Positions 35,901-41,809 of a stretch of DNA of 64,000 nucleotides are shown here, one piece after another. Position 1 is the first letter of the stretch, and each line of letters begins with the position of its first letter. Source of the stretch: Aplectana chamaeleonis (Eukaryota; Nematoda; Chromadorea; Rhabditida; Cosmocercidae). The stretch lies in contig JAPDOI010001150.1 of assembly GCA_029168955.1 (NCBI GenBank), positions 124,001-188,000 on the forward strand, written 5' to 3'. The position numbers and the translations under genes are program-made. A model generated the notes under the pieces. It ran no database searches, was not told where the DNA came from, and saw only the letters and a program-made list of their open reading frames with translations.

Positions 35901-36622
35901 TCTAACAGGCAAGGCAGAGATGAGAAAAATGGCGCAGAAATAGAAGGAATCTGTTTCAGGTACACAAAGCACACGCTGGTGAGTAGTGTATCCGAAGAAA
36001 GTAGTGATAGTATTAATAGTAAAGTTCTATGATTTAGCGTGTTTGTCTGCTCCAACTGAAATTTTTTCTTCTTGTATTGAGCTGCTGCGGCATCGAGCTC
36101 TAAGAGGACAATTGAAAAACTTACCGGCCGATTACCAGGTCAATTGGTTCCATTTTAGTCGAGGACGGCCGTTGTCATAGCCGAAATTGTGACTTTCATA
36201 TACGGGTTGCTTGCGGCCTCGATCTCAAAATTTTTTGCGGAGCGTTATGAAAGGAGACCGCTTTTTTTCAGCTCGGAAAAGAATCTCGCACTCCCCAGAG
36301 ACCGATCGCAACGCTATGCCTTACCATGCGGTGTGCGCTATAAGCAATAAGTACAAGAGCAGAAAGAATCTGCATCGTAATCACAGAATTGAATCAAAGT
36401 TCAGGTACACCAAAATTGAACAATCTTTCTTCCAGGTATCCAATGTATCATGGAGTGCCGTGCCAGCAGAATAACTGCATAACGCCACTCGATCACACCA
36501 TGAATCTCCAACAACATCAGCAGCAGCTTTGTAAATCGAATTCGCTGCCTCCACAATACTACGACTGTGATCAGTACACTAGTCAGCAACAAGCTATGGA
36601 TTATGAAGATGCATATTACTAG
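13520..36622 (+). CDS. Nuclear hormone receptor, HNF4-like nematode type (13-exon model)
   Basis: Ligand-type transcription factor acting in the nucleus. Exons: 13520-13611, 13770-13894, 16382-16545, 16652-16762, 17064-17195, 17492-17625, 29116-29234, 29644-29798, 30432-30554, 32507-32676, 33395-33534, 33941-34115, 36436-36622. The phases agree throughout and give about 608 residues. Zinc-finger cysteines are 4, 7, 21, 24 and 40, 46, 56, 59, with P-box CFGCKG and the RYCRFKKC turn. A ligand-binding domain covers about 130-385 ([26 protein letters not shown]), and a Q/S/N-rich tail follows. Weak points: a GC donor after exon 2, an uncertain donor for exon 6, and the start, since no in-frame stop separates the ATG from the upstream acceptor. 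I do not assign an orthologue. Confidence 0.85.
13770..13894 (+). CDS. Receptor exon 2: second zinc finger
   Basis: Begins after AATTCGCAG. Encodes the second finger (C40, C46, C56, C59) through [14 protein letters not shown]. To join exon 3 in frame the intron must start with GCTCGT at 13895, a GC-AG intron with a poor donor, or a mutated or miscalled GT. Confidence 0.85.
14553..15028. mobile_element. TTAA-type MITE, family B, in receptor intron 2
   Basis: TTAA then AGGCACAGTCCAACCTCAGA on the left; on the right TCTGAGGTTGGACTGTGTTT then TTAA. About 476 bp, no coding capacity. Its right flank abuts the 3' end of the reversed RTE fragment, so it inserted at the RTE border. Confidence 0.75.
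15041..16312 (-). pseudogene. Reversed 3' fragment of an RTE-class retrotransposon in receptor intron 2
   Basis: Read on the minus strand this matches the C-terminal third of the RTE protein seen at 24.4-25.2 kb: [61 protein letters not shown]. It is 5'-truncated, as usual for non-LTR elements, and interrupted twice: by the TA-flanked MITE at 15790-16076, between the codons for RVYL and the AIRPV segment, and by about 180 bases of unrelated sequence at roughly 15065-15245. The antisense orientation to the receptor limits its effect on splicing. Confidence 0.8.
15790..16076. mobile_element. TA-flanked MITE, family T, copy 2 (287 bp)
   Basis: Inserted into the RTE fragment. Comparison with the uninterrupted RTE copy (near 24690) shows an insertion at a TA dinucleotide, duplicated at 15788-15789 and 16077-16078. 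The ends (ATGTGCGTCC, and AAGTGTGACC from the right) match copy 1. TA target choice fits the Tc1/mariner group, but no transposase is present. Confidence 0.8.
16382..16545 (+). CDS. Receptor exon 3: C-terminal extension of DBD and hinge
   Basis: Acceptor TTTCCATTTCAG. Continues with [16 protein letters not shown], a segment typical directly after the fingers in HNF4-like nematode receptors, then an acidic hinge and the first predicted helix ([13 protein letters not shown]). The donor is GTTTGT. Confidence 0.85.
16652..16762 (+). CDS. Receptor exon 4: start of ligand-binding domain
   Basis: Thirty-seven codons, phase 0 on both sides, between TTTGCAG and GTTAGT. Contains [18 protein letters not shown], a conserved early LBD phrase of nematode HNF4-like receptors. 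Confidence 0.8.
17064..17195 (+). CDS. Receptor exon 5: LBD helices around the WVD motif
   Basis: Forty-four codons, phase 0, between TTTTTTAG and GTCAGT. Contains [17 protein letters not shown] and [11 protein letters not shown], the helix 3 region of the ligand-binding fold. Confidence 0.85.
17492..17625 (+). CDS. Receptor exon 6: LBD signature region, 3' end uncertain
   Basis: Acceptor CCCACTTTCAG. Encodes [17 protein letters not shown] and [14 protein letters not shown]. The exon must end before the in-frame TAG at 17638-17640. A donor GTGGGC at 17626 gives the phase needed for exon 7. GTATGA at 17619 is a better donor but is out of phase unless a further exon is missing. Confidence 0.75.
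17930..18120. repeat. Dispersed repeat related to 5.1 and 28.5 kb
   Basis: Shares GAAGCCGCGAC, GGGGTGATGG, TCGA.TGATTTCGC and TTG.TGAG with the block at 28523-28620, in the same orientation. The copy is degenerate and intronic. Confidence 0.45.
18398..18492. repeat. AGAAAACAG-rich dispersed repeat, copy 3 (left part)
   Basis: Opens with CCAGGGATGTGCGGAAA and continues in AGAAAACAG words around AAAGGCCAAAACGGCC. It is interrupted after 18492 by a 2.1-kb inverted-repeat element and resumes at 20637 with AGAAAACAGAAA. The copy at 25245-25315 shows the uninterrupted order. Confidence 0.7.
18493..20636. mobile_element. 2.1-kb inverted-repeat element (unclassified)
   Basis: The left end GGGGTGGTAGTAAATGGGGT, and the right end reversed, GGGGTGGTAGTAATTGGGGG, form terminal repeats, with GTGTTAAAC words just inside both and related GTTAAACGCGAACTTA words internally. 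It sits inside the AGAAAACAG repeat. The copy at 25.28 kb gives the empty site and shows at most a 1-2 base target duplication. Internal ORFs (113 and 96 residues) show no transposase motifs, so I treat it as non-autonomous. Confidence 0.7.
20637..21960. other. Intronic sequence with one foldback
   Basis: Within receptor intron 6. Apart from the resumed repeat at 20637-20680 and the foldback at 21378-21544, I see no coding or RNA signal. Confidence 0.45.
21378..21544. repeat. Foldback with about 36-bp arms
   Basis: GGTAGAACGTCAGCACAATA on the left pairs with TATTGTGCC..AGTACTACC on the right. The loop contains a second near-palindrome, CAGCTGCTGCGAAC..GGCAGCTGCTG. A phrase GGGTTCAGACC resembles a B box, but no A box fits. 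Confidence 0.55.
21970..25245 (+). pseudogene. RTE-class non-LTR retrotransposon, decayed, in receptor intron 6
   Basis: Degenerate copy of a single-ORF element: an APE-type endonuclease (about 22186-22960, with HAPTE, QLTWQG and, in another frame, [11 protein letters not shown]) followed by reverse transcriptase (23.3-24.5 kb: [48 protein letters not shown]) and the C-terminal region ([10 protein letters not shown] to [11 protein letters not shown]). At least five frameshifts or stops break it, near 22460, 22945, 23052, 23588, 24128 and 24345. The motif A aspartate position reads Gly ([10 protein letters not shown]). The family is recognised from hookworm genomes; the 5' limit is estimated. 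Confidence 0.85.
25245..25315. repeat. AGAAAACAG-rich dispersed repeat, copy 4 (uninterrupted)
   Basis: Contains AACAGAAAGGCCAAAACGGC then CAGAAATCAGAAAACAGAA, giving the empty site for the 2.1-kb insertion at 18493, and ends TTTTCCGCACACCCCTG. It directly follows the RTE 3' end. Confidence 0.7.
25735..25846. repeat. Long hairpin 1 (about 48-bp stem)
   Basis: GTTCACTGTT..GGTTGGCGCGACCTCGGTGC pairs with GTGCACAGAGTTTGCGCCAACC..AACAGTGAAC across a 17-base loop. The stem continues outward through ACT.CGCG. No ORF. It belongs to the TTGGCGCAAACTCGGTGCA group. Confidence 0.75.
25884..26043. repeat. Long hairpin 2 (about 70-bp stem)
   Basis: CATACTACAGTCGACACGGA on the left pairs with TCCGTGCCGACTGTATG on the right, through CCCTATTGT..TTGGCGCAAA to a short loop near CATGTTATAACACGTG. 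It carries the same core as hairpin 1 but different outer arms. Confidence 0.75.
26270..26530 (+). repeat. Degenerate tandem repeat with an open frame
   Basis: Three related blocks start near 26272, 26396 and 26494. In one frame they read [36 protein letters not shown] and GSIENQL. The 89-residue frame without a stop is probably a result of the repeat; no splice sites link it to the receptor, and it lies in intron 6. Confidence 0.45.
26828..26930. repeat. (TA)n microsatellite
   Basis: About 100 bases of nearly pure TA with a single phase slip near 26883, grading into TTATATT words. It lies in receptor intron 6 and is a likely site of length variation and assembly error. Confidence 0.95.
26940..28480. 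other. Intronic sequence, no gene seen
   Basis: Receptor intron 6. Contains a short inverted pair AGATATGAATTG/CAATTCATATCT near 27617-27660 and a CCCCTCATCCTC direct repeat near 27860. No exon fits the missing stretch between receptor exons 6 and 7 convincingly. Confidence 0.4.
28523..28925. repeat. Two dispersed repeat blocks
   Basis: 28523-28640 matches 5.1-5.4 kb (reversed) and 17.9 kb; 28740-28925 matches 5640-5830. Both sit at the 3' end of receptor intron 6. Finding both blocks near each other at two loci suggests they may be parts of one element. Confidence 0.5.
29116..29234 (+). CDS. Receptor exon 7: LBD middle helices
   Basis: Lies about 11.5 kb from exon 6, after acceptor TTTTCTTCCAG and before an excellent donor GTGAGT. 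Encodes [20 protein letters not shown] and [19 protein letters not shown], which continue the same ligand-binding domain and prove that the two halves belong together. Confidence 0.85.
29644..29798 (+). CDS. Receptor exon 8: LBD helices 8-10
   Basis: Joins in phase 1 after ACTTAG and ends at GTGAGT. Encodes [28 protein letters not shown] and [14 protein letters not shown], the most conserved C-terminal LBD block of this family. The acceptor lacks a strong pyrimidine tract, but the ACCAG 16 bases upstream would bring a stop into frame. Confidence 0.85.
30432..30554 (+). CDS. Receptor exon 9: end of LBD, AF-2-like helix
   Basis: Forty-one codons, phase 0, between TGCTTTTCAG and GTAAAT. Encodes [18 protein letters not shown] and [12 protein letters not shown], placed where the activation helix of related receptors lies. 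Confidence 0.8.
31300..31319. repeat. Solitary TTAA/AGGCACA terminus
   Basis: GAGAGTGTACTGTGCCT followed by TTAA is a right-hand terminus of the AGGCA group. No matching left end was found, so the element is truncated or its partner has diverged. Confidence 0.4.
32001..32340. mobile_element. TTAA-type MITE, family A, truncated
   Basis: TTAA then AGGCAGTGTTCACGATAAAA. The interior matches 35031-35350 (shared CCTCAAAAATTGAGCTA, ATGGTGGACGAGTT and TGAGTAAAGAGAGAAGTCGA). The right terminus is absent. It lies in receptor intron 9. Confidence 0.65.
32507..32676 (+). CDS. Receptor exon 10: Q/S-rich tail
   Basis: Acceptor TTTATTTCAG, donor GTATGT. Encodes a low-complexity segment rich in Gln, Ser, Asn and His with no domain (starts [14 protein letters not shown], ends GEPGLPY). 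It is in phase with exons 9 and 11, and the frame chosen by phase is open throughout, which supports it as coding. Confidence 0.75.
33395..33534 (+). CDS. Receptor exon 11: tail
   Basis: Acceptor TTACATTTCAG, donor GTGAGT. The phase-2 entry gives [20 protein letters not shown] and a segment ending VTLTPDMYC. No domain. Confidence 0.75.
33941..34115 (+). CDS. Receptor exon 12: tail
   Basis: Acceptor CATTTCCAG, donor GTAAGG. Encodes a Met/Ser/Thr-rich segment ([20 protein letters not shown]) and [15 protein letters not shown]. The S-P and R-R-T-S sites could be phosphorylated, but this is only inference. Confidence 0.75.
34239..34707. mobile_element. TTAA-type MITE, family A, copy in receptor intron 12
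   Basis: The left end AGGCAGTGTTCACGATAATC and the right end (reversed AGACAGTGTTCACGAAAAT) frame 469 bp, with TTAG and TCAA flanks. The interior is the reverse of the copy at 3440-3923. Confidence 0.75.
35031..35516. mobile_element. TTAA-type MITE, family A, second copy in receptor intron 12
   Basis: A decayed left end (AAGGCGCAGTCATGAT) and a clear right end, CGTGAACACTGCCT, followed by TCAA. The interior matches 32001-32340 and, reversed, 36825-37302. Confidence 0.7.
36436..36622 (+). CDS. Receptor exon 13: Q/Y-rich C terminus and stop
   Basis: Acceptor TTTCTTCCAG. Encodes a Gln- and Tyr-rich end ([33 protein letters not shown]) and stops with TAG at 36620-36622. A TTAA-type MITE begins only about 200 bases downstream, so the 3' untranslated region is short or includes it. 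Confidence 0.8.
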
Positions 36623-36824
36623 CATATATTAAATTAAACCTATTTGCAATCGATTTTTTGTCAATGGTATTTTTTTGTCGCAGTGACGATGAAAAATCGG
36701 AAGGTTAGCCTTCATAATATAGGTTTTGTTCAAAGACAACTCAAGTCCACCCCTCTATCAGTAGGATCCAACGTTCCGTTTAGGAAATTAATTTGCATCA
36801 ACAAGGCGCAATTCGACATCTTAA

Positions 36825-37302
36825 AAGCAGCGCTCACGATAATCGTCCTCGGTGACTTTCCACTGTGATATGATAGGCGAGAAGGTTTCTAGGCTCCCCG
36901 TGTTAAAAAAAACGGTAGAAAACGAGCCAGGAGTGCCCAAATAGGGGCTCCAAACAAGCGTTTTGGTGTCCAAGAATCGCCCCGTGCTCCAGTTCCGCCC
37001 CCTCGATGTGAACAAATGAACATTCGAGATCGTTAGATGAGCGATGATTTCCGGTCAATAGCCCCGTTCTCCCCTTCATTCTCAACTTCTCGCTTTACTC
37101 AGGTCATCGGCTGCAAAAGACGGAAGTTACAAGCCCCGGTTAACTCGTCCACCATGCCTCTCTAGCTCAATTTTTGAGGGACCACAACTCCGTTCCCAGA
37201 AGGTCTTGTACGATTCCAGAGACATCATTGGGTTCAGCATGGGACCGTTTTCAAGATGAGCGGAAAAAAAGAAAAACGATTTTCTAATCGTGAGCAGTGC
37301 TT
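36825..37302. mobile_element. TTAA-type MITE, family A, perfect TTAA flanks
   Basis: Both sides are TTAA (36821-36824 and 37303-37306). Termini AAGCAGCGCTCACGATAAT and, reversed, AAGCACTGCTCACGATTAG. 478 bp. The left third matches 8053 and 60827, and the right two thirds match 35031 and 32001 in reverse, so the family has at least two subtypes that share halves. Confidence 0.8.
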
Positions 37303-37388
37303 TTAAGCGAGAATTTCTTGTTCTTACGCTCCGATTTCGCTGCCTGAACTCAAAGTACTCCTCACCAAGAACATCGCTATACATATGT

Positions 37389-37505
37389 GTGGTTAGGTCC
37401 GTGGCTTGTTTCCTCAAGAAAAAACATTGAAATTCAAACCGCGCCAGCTGCAGTCTAAATTTAGATGCTTTTTTCTTGTTGAAACAAGCCACGGACCTAA
37501 CTAAG
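37389..37505. repeat. Foldback with about 22-bp near-perfect arms
   Basis: GGTTAGGTCCGTGGCTTGTT at 37391 is repeated in reverse complement at about 37482-37502 (AACAAGCCACGGACCTAACT), with looser pairing inward (CTCAAGAAAAAA). The 121-residue minus-strand ORF across it is not supported. Confidence 0.7.
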
Positions 37506-37509
37506 TATC

Positions 37510-38150
37510 ACTTTCGAATCTATCGATCGTCACAGAGCTACTAGTTTCTCTTGTTATGTCTGTCTCTCACCAGTGCCGAATCAACTTTCAGAGTTTCTTC
37601 GGCTATTCGTACAAATCTATACATGTCGCCTTATGAGGACAGTTCTGAGCAAGGTTTTCTAGAAGGAGTCTTTTAACCACTCTTCCTCTTGAGATTTTCT
37701 TATGAGATTATATTGTATAGCAGATTAAAGTCATCACCGAATTCGACGACACATAAAAAAACGCGATTTAATCTGTCGCCTGCTTGCTCTGGATCGTAGA
37801 CGTCATCTTCGATATCGGATAAATTTCATCTTTTATATCATATCTCACACTTTCATCCTGAATGAGAATCCAAATGTGTTGCTACTCCTTTTTCCAATAT
37901 TCATAGGTTTCAAATAACTTCATGCGTTAAAATGTGTATACGACGCCTCACCTTTTTTTTTTGTTCATTATTGGTTTGTTTGATCTGAGTGCTATAATCT
38001 GACCAAAATGATCTGTTGTAGGCTTTTGCTTTTTCTACAAGATTACAACACGTATGTACACATATTGAATGTGGGCAATAAATGCGCTCGAACCTCAGGT
38101 TTTTTGTCCGCTGTCAGGAAGTTCTGGTCAGGTTTGAACGGAAATCATAT
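37510..38150. other. No recognisable gene
   Basis: AT-rich spacer between the foldback and the mariner terminus. No coding, RNA or repeat signal that I can support. Confidence 0.45.
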
Positions 38151-38152
38151 AT

Positions 38153-38333
38153 TAGGCTGATGCATAACTATGAGACGTTTTTGAAAAATATTTTCATTCC
38201 ACAAAAACAATAACAATATTTAATCGAAACATGTTTGAATGACCACTTGAGAGCACAGTCACTATCCACTTCAAGAACTGCTTCCTATTTGCTTGGCAGT
38301 CGGTCGATTCCACGTGCGAAGAAGTCACGATTC
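38153..38333 (-). pseudogene. Mariner transposase, C-terminal end and terminal repeat
   Basis: The outer end TTAGGCTGATGCATAACTAT has the look of a mariner inverted terminal repeat and follows a TA. Read on the minus strand, the adjoining sequence encodes NRDFFARGIDRLPSK, a stop, then EAVLEVDSD, the C-terminal end of a mariner transposase. The remainder of the gene continues beyond a non-LTR insertion at 41278, the two halves being joined by a 13-bp target duplication. Confidence 0.75.
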
Positions 38334-38370
38334 TTCTTCTTTTTCTTTGCAGCCGCGAAGAGAGTAATTG

Positions 38371-38706
38371 CTATAGGTTCAGAAACTGGGCGACCAGCGT
38401 TGGATTCGTCCAAAGGTCTATTGTAGTCAATGTTGTACGGTTTTTTGGACAGTTGAATAAGTGTAGGGTATTATGGCCAAGACCACCACAGTCCGGGCAA
38501 ACGTCGGGAGTGCTATTGTCGATCCTGTTCACGTAGGACTTCAGGAACGTTGAAAGCCCACAGCGCAACGAGGCTAGAGTGCATCTGGCACGTCTACTAA
38601 GCTGAGACTCAGACTCAGAAACTCGAGGCGGCACAGTACCCAGAATAGGATTAACAGCCGCTCTTTCCAGATACCCTCTGACGAAATGGGTGTGCTCCTC
38701 GCGCAA
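38371..38706 (-). pseudogene. C-terminal zinc-knuckle end of the non-LTR element
   Basis: Encodes a 111-residue tail with CPDCGGLGHNTLHLFNCP, the cysteine/histidine block that closes many Jockey- and R1-like proteins, then a stop. The frame differs from the reverse transcriptase part upstream, so another frameshift lies near 38720-38820. Confidence 0.75.
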
Positions 38707-38817
38707 CAGACGGAGGCGTTTTTGATATGAATCGTGCCATCTTTGCAGATCGACTTTATCTGGAGCATCGGCAGAACGTTTTCTGATGCCTCTCTCTCTT
38801 ACAGGCTCAAGTACTCT

Positions 38818-39913
38818 CTAAGATGGGTGGTTGGGCTGCTTGACGATGTTAATGTGCAGCTGCTGGGCCTGGAGCTGACAGTGCTCCTTTACTGGTAGCA
38901 CCCGTGTCTCGGCGTGTAAATGCTCGATTGGCGAACTCCTAGCACATCCGGCGGCGATCCGAAGAGCAGTGTTTTGTACACGCCGCACCTTAGTCCAGGA
39001 TGAGTCCGACACTAGGTGCTGCCAAACCGGTGCCGCATACTCTAGGGCGGGCTGCAGTATAGCCTTATACGTGGTCAGAATAGTTTCCTTACTGCTGCCC
39101 CGTGATGTACCTCCCAGTGCCCTTAGCACACTGAGTTTAGCTCTTACAATTGCTTGCTTTTGCTCGGTGTTCTTGTGAAACTTCAGCGACGGATCGAGTA
39201 TAAGGCCGAGTAGTTTGACGAAGCGAGCAGCAGGCAGGCAATCTCCACCCCAGCTGACATCGGGATGGGCGCTGTGCTCTTTGGGGTCCGTTGTGAAAAC
39301 TAATACTGAAGACTTGGTAGCTGAGACAATGAGCATCTTGTTATCGAAATAGCTTTTCAAATCCATCCGGTACTCGTTGATCTTTCTCGCGGCCACTTGT
39401 ATGTCGCGGTTTTGGCACATGATAGTCATATCATCAGCGTAGGCGACAACTTCAATGTCCTGGGGAGGTGCCGGAATGTCCTCTAAGTACAGATTAAACA
39501 GAGCGGGCGATAAGACTTCGCCTTGCGGAACACCGGCAGCTATGGGGATACTTTTAGAGATATGATTTTGAAACATAACTTTTGCTCGACGGCCCTTGAC
39601 GAATGCTGTCAAGGTTAACACTGTCGATGAAGGCATCAGCCGTGCCCATAAGCGGAAGGCGGCACAGCTCCCTTACTGTCACTCGGTTTTGCGGGCCACG
39701 CTTCGCACATGTTATGAAGAAGCTCTTGCCCAGAGCGTAAGCGGCGTCTTGTCCTGACTTGAATACATTGTTCTCAAACTCGATAGTAGATACGGTGGCG
39801 GGTGTGGTTTTTCCGGAGAGTTTTCTCAGGATTTTCCAGGTAGCAGCACCATCTGCCTTGAAGTTCAATTTTTCAGTGAACTTCTGCCACTCGTCTTTCT
39901 TGTGCCTGTCCAA
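38818..39913 (-). pseudogene. Reverse transcriptase part of the non-LTR element, fingers and motif A deleted
   Basis: 39913-39636 holds the region preceding reverse transcriptase (WKILRKLSGKTTPATV, AYALGKSFF). It runs straight into TLTAFVKGRRAKVMF, GVPQGEVLSPALF and VVAYADDMTI (39636-38818). The conserved fingers and the motif A segment that should lie between are missing, so several hundred bases were lost near 39600-39650. The thumb and connection (EYAAPVW, RRVQNTALRIAAG) remain. Confidence 0.8.
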
Positions 39914-39997
39914 GTCTTTTCTAATCTCGTCGTCAAGTTCAGTGTCCTCCGGGTCCAGATGGTTGGCAGATCTCTCTTCATCTCTTGTCCTGACTTT

Positions 39998-41242
39998 CTA
40001 AAGTATTTCCCTGGTGACATTAGGGTAAAAAGTTTTCACACGTCCTTCTGGTATGGCCGCTTTCATAGCCTTTCGGATAGCGTCAGATATGTGACGCTCT
40101 TTCTGGTGCACATCGCCATTCCATGGATATTCAGCCGCTCGGTGAAGTGCAACCTCTCCGAATAGGCTCCAGTCTGCAAGGCCTAAATTGAGATAAGAAC
40201 GGTGACGAATACCAGAATAAGGGGCTAGAGAATTTGAGAGATCGATATGGACGAAAATGGGAATGTGATCACTAGACAGAGTTGTAGAAGTGGACCACGA
40301 GCAAGCACTAGAAAGATTGGAGGAAACGAGCGAAATGTCTGGGCTAGAAGATCGGCCGATGGAAGGAAGGCGAGTGGGCTGATCATCGTTTAGGATAACG
40401 AGGTCGCACTCCTCCGCCCATTCCTCGACGTCCTCTCCTCTAACATCAGAGTCAAGTGAAGAGCAAAAGGTATGAGCATTGAAGTCGCCCGCGAAGAAGA
40501 CTGAGGATGAGAGGGCGCAGTCGTTGAGTTGTTTTAGAAGAGGGATAGGATTATAGGTTGCGGGACAAGATGTAGTTGGGGAAATATAGATGTTGAAGAG
40601 AGATAGGGGAGTTTTGAGTGGGAGATGGATGGGGAGGAACTCGAGAGTACCGTCCGTAGGGACATTGGGAATTAGATGAGAAGGAAGAGTGGATAGTACA
40701 AAAGTAGAAACTCCTCCACCGAAAGACGATCTTGGAGCATGGTATGAAGTATAGTCAGGGATATTTGGGTGAGAAGAGGTAGCAGAGGGGGAAAGTTTGG
40801 CTTCCTGAACCATTATAACATCTGGATGGTGAGTACGAGCAAAGAGAGAGAGCTCACATAGTTTGGCACAAAGGCCATTGAGGGTTATATGTACAATAGA
40901 AAGTGGGCGATTGGAGGTAGAGGAATCAGAGTTGGAAGGTGAGGAGCATAGGACACAGCGAAAAGCAGAGTTATGATGCCTCACAGAACTGAGACCCGAA
41001 CAGAAGAGATGCACCCACCTTTAGCATCCGAAGCACTGGACGCTTGTTTTACGCCATGTGACATCCTTGTCGCACGTGGCGCATGGGTACTTCTGAGCGG
41101 GTCCAGGATTCCTCTCCACGCCGGCCCTTTGTAGGAGAATCCTTAGGAGAGCTGAGGCCAGCCAGCATCTCTCCCATAGCAAAAACCCTCTTCGTGGAGG
41201 GGTTGATGTCGGTTTGCACGGAGTTGATGTTGCTTCCTCCAC
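39998..41242 (-). pseudogene. Endonuclease part of the non-LTR element
   Basis: 41242-41021 carries CATCDKDVTWRKTSVQCFGC, a zinc-binding-looking segment. After a stop, 41014-39998 encodes an APE-like endonuclease of about 230 residues with HITLNGL, QEAKLS, GDFNAHT and the terminal SSDHIPI, which matches the SDH motif. The stop between the parts and a break at 39998 disrupt the frame. The active-site motifs themselves look complete. Confidence 0.8.
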
Positions 41243-41277
41243 ACGGCCACGGCACGAACGTACGACATCTCGGCAGC

Positions 41278-41800
41278 GAAGTCACGATTCATGGAGGCAA
41301 TCCACGCTTTGACATCGGCCACCAGTAAACTCCAAATACCGTGTGGTACCGATTGCCACAAGAGCATGAAATTATGATATCAGTTGCATTTCTATATCAT
41401 ACCGACCGACTCAAACTCTCAAATGGAAGTTGAAAAACATTTTTTGGCTTTATGGCAATCGGTACCGCATGGTATTTTAAGTCTAGTTCGGCCACCAAGT
41501 CATCCAAGTCGTCGTAGACTTTGTTTGTTTGCCAGTTTTTCAAAGAGCGATTGATATGATAGTCCGTTGGTGCTTCTGCCGGTGAGTAGGGCGGATGTGG
41601 GAGCAAATCCCATTTTTTATTGGCGATGGATTCGATTACACGACGCACAACGTGTGGACGAGCGTTATCGTGATGGAACACGATGTAGCGTTTTTGCGCG
41701 GTCTTTTCGCTTCGATTGCAGCGTTAACTCTGAGAGAGCTGGCCGCAATCGTACCACAATAGCGCTTTTGTCTCAGCTTTGGCGCTCCTGCTGAGCCTAT
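41278..41800 (-). pseudogene. Mariner transposase, central part, interrupted
   Basis: On the minus strand: RYIVFHHDNARPH (second catalytic Asp), PPYSPAEAPTDYH (third catalytic Asp), then NKVYDDLDDLVAEL. After a 164-bp insertion it resumes with LVADVKAWIASMNRDF, up to the non-LTR insertion site. A frameshift lies near 41730. The N-terminal third and the 5' inverted repeat are not recognisable. The first catalytic Asp is therefore lost. Confidence 0.8.
41325..41488. mobile_element. 164-bp MITE inside mariner, 9-bp target duplication
   Basis: CGGCCACCA at 41316-41324 and 41489-41497 flanks an element whose arms (AAATACCGTGTGGTACCGAT and its near complement at 41455-41477) are inverted repeats. 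A duplication of 8-9 bp fits the hAT or Mutator groups. The mariner reading resumes on each side, which confirms a later insertion. Confidence 0.75.
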
Positions 41801-41809
41801 AATTTTGTT

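Larger units (their letters stand above)
38334..41277 (-). mobile_element. Non-LTR retrotransposon (Jockey/R1-like) inserted in mariner
   Basis: A 2.94-kb insertion bounded by identical 13-bp repeats GAAGTCACGATTC (38321-38333 and 41278-41290). On the minus strand it ends in an A-rich tail (GCAAAGAAAAAGAAGAAG), as expected of target-primed reverse transcription. Order: a CX2C zinc-ribbon-like N-terminal piece, an APE-type endonuclease, partial reverse transcriptase, and a CCHC-type C terminus. An internal deletion and frameshifts make it inactive. Confidence 0.85.
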
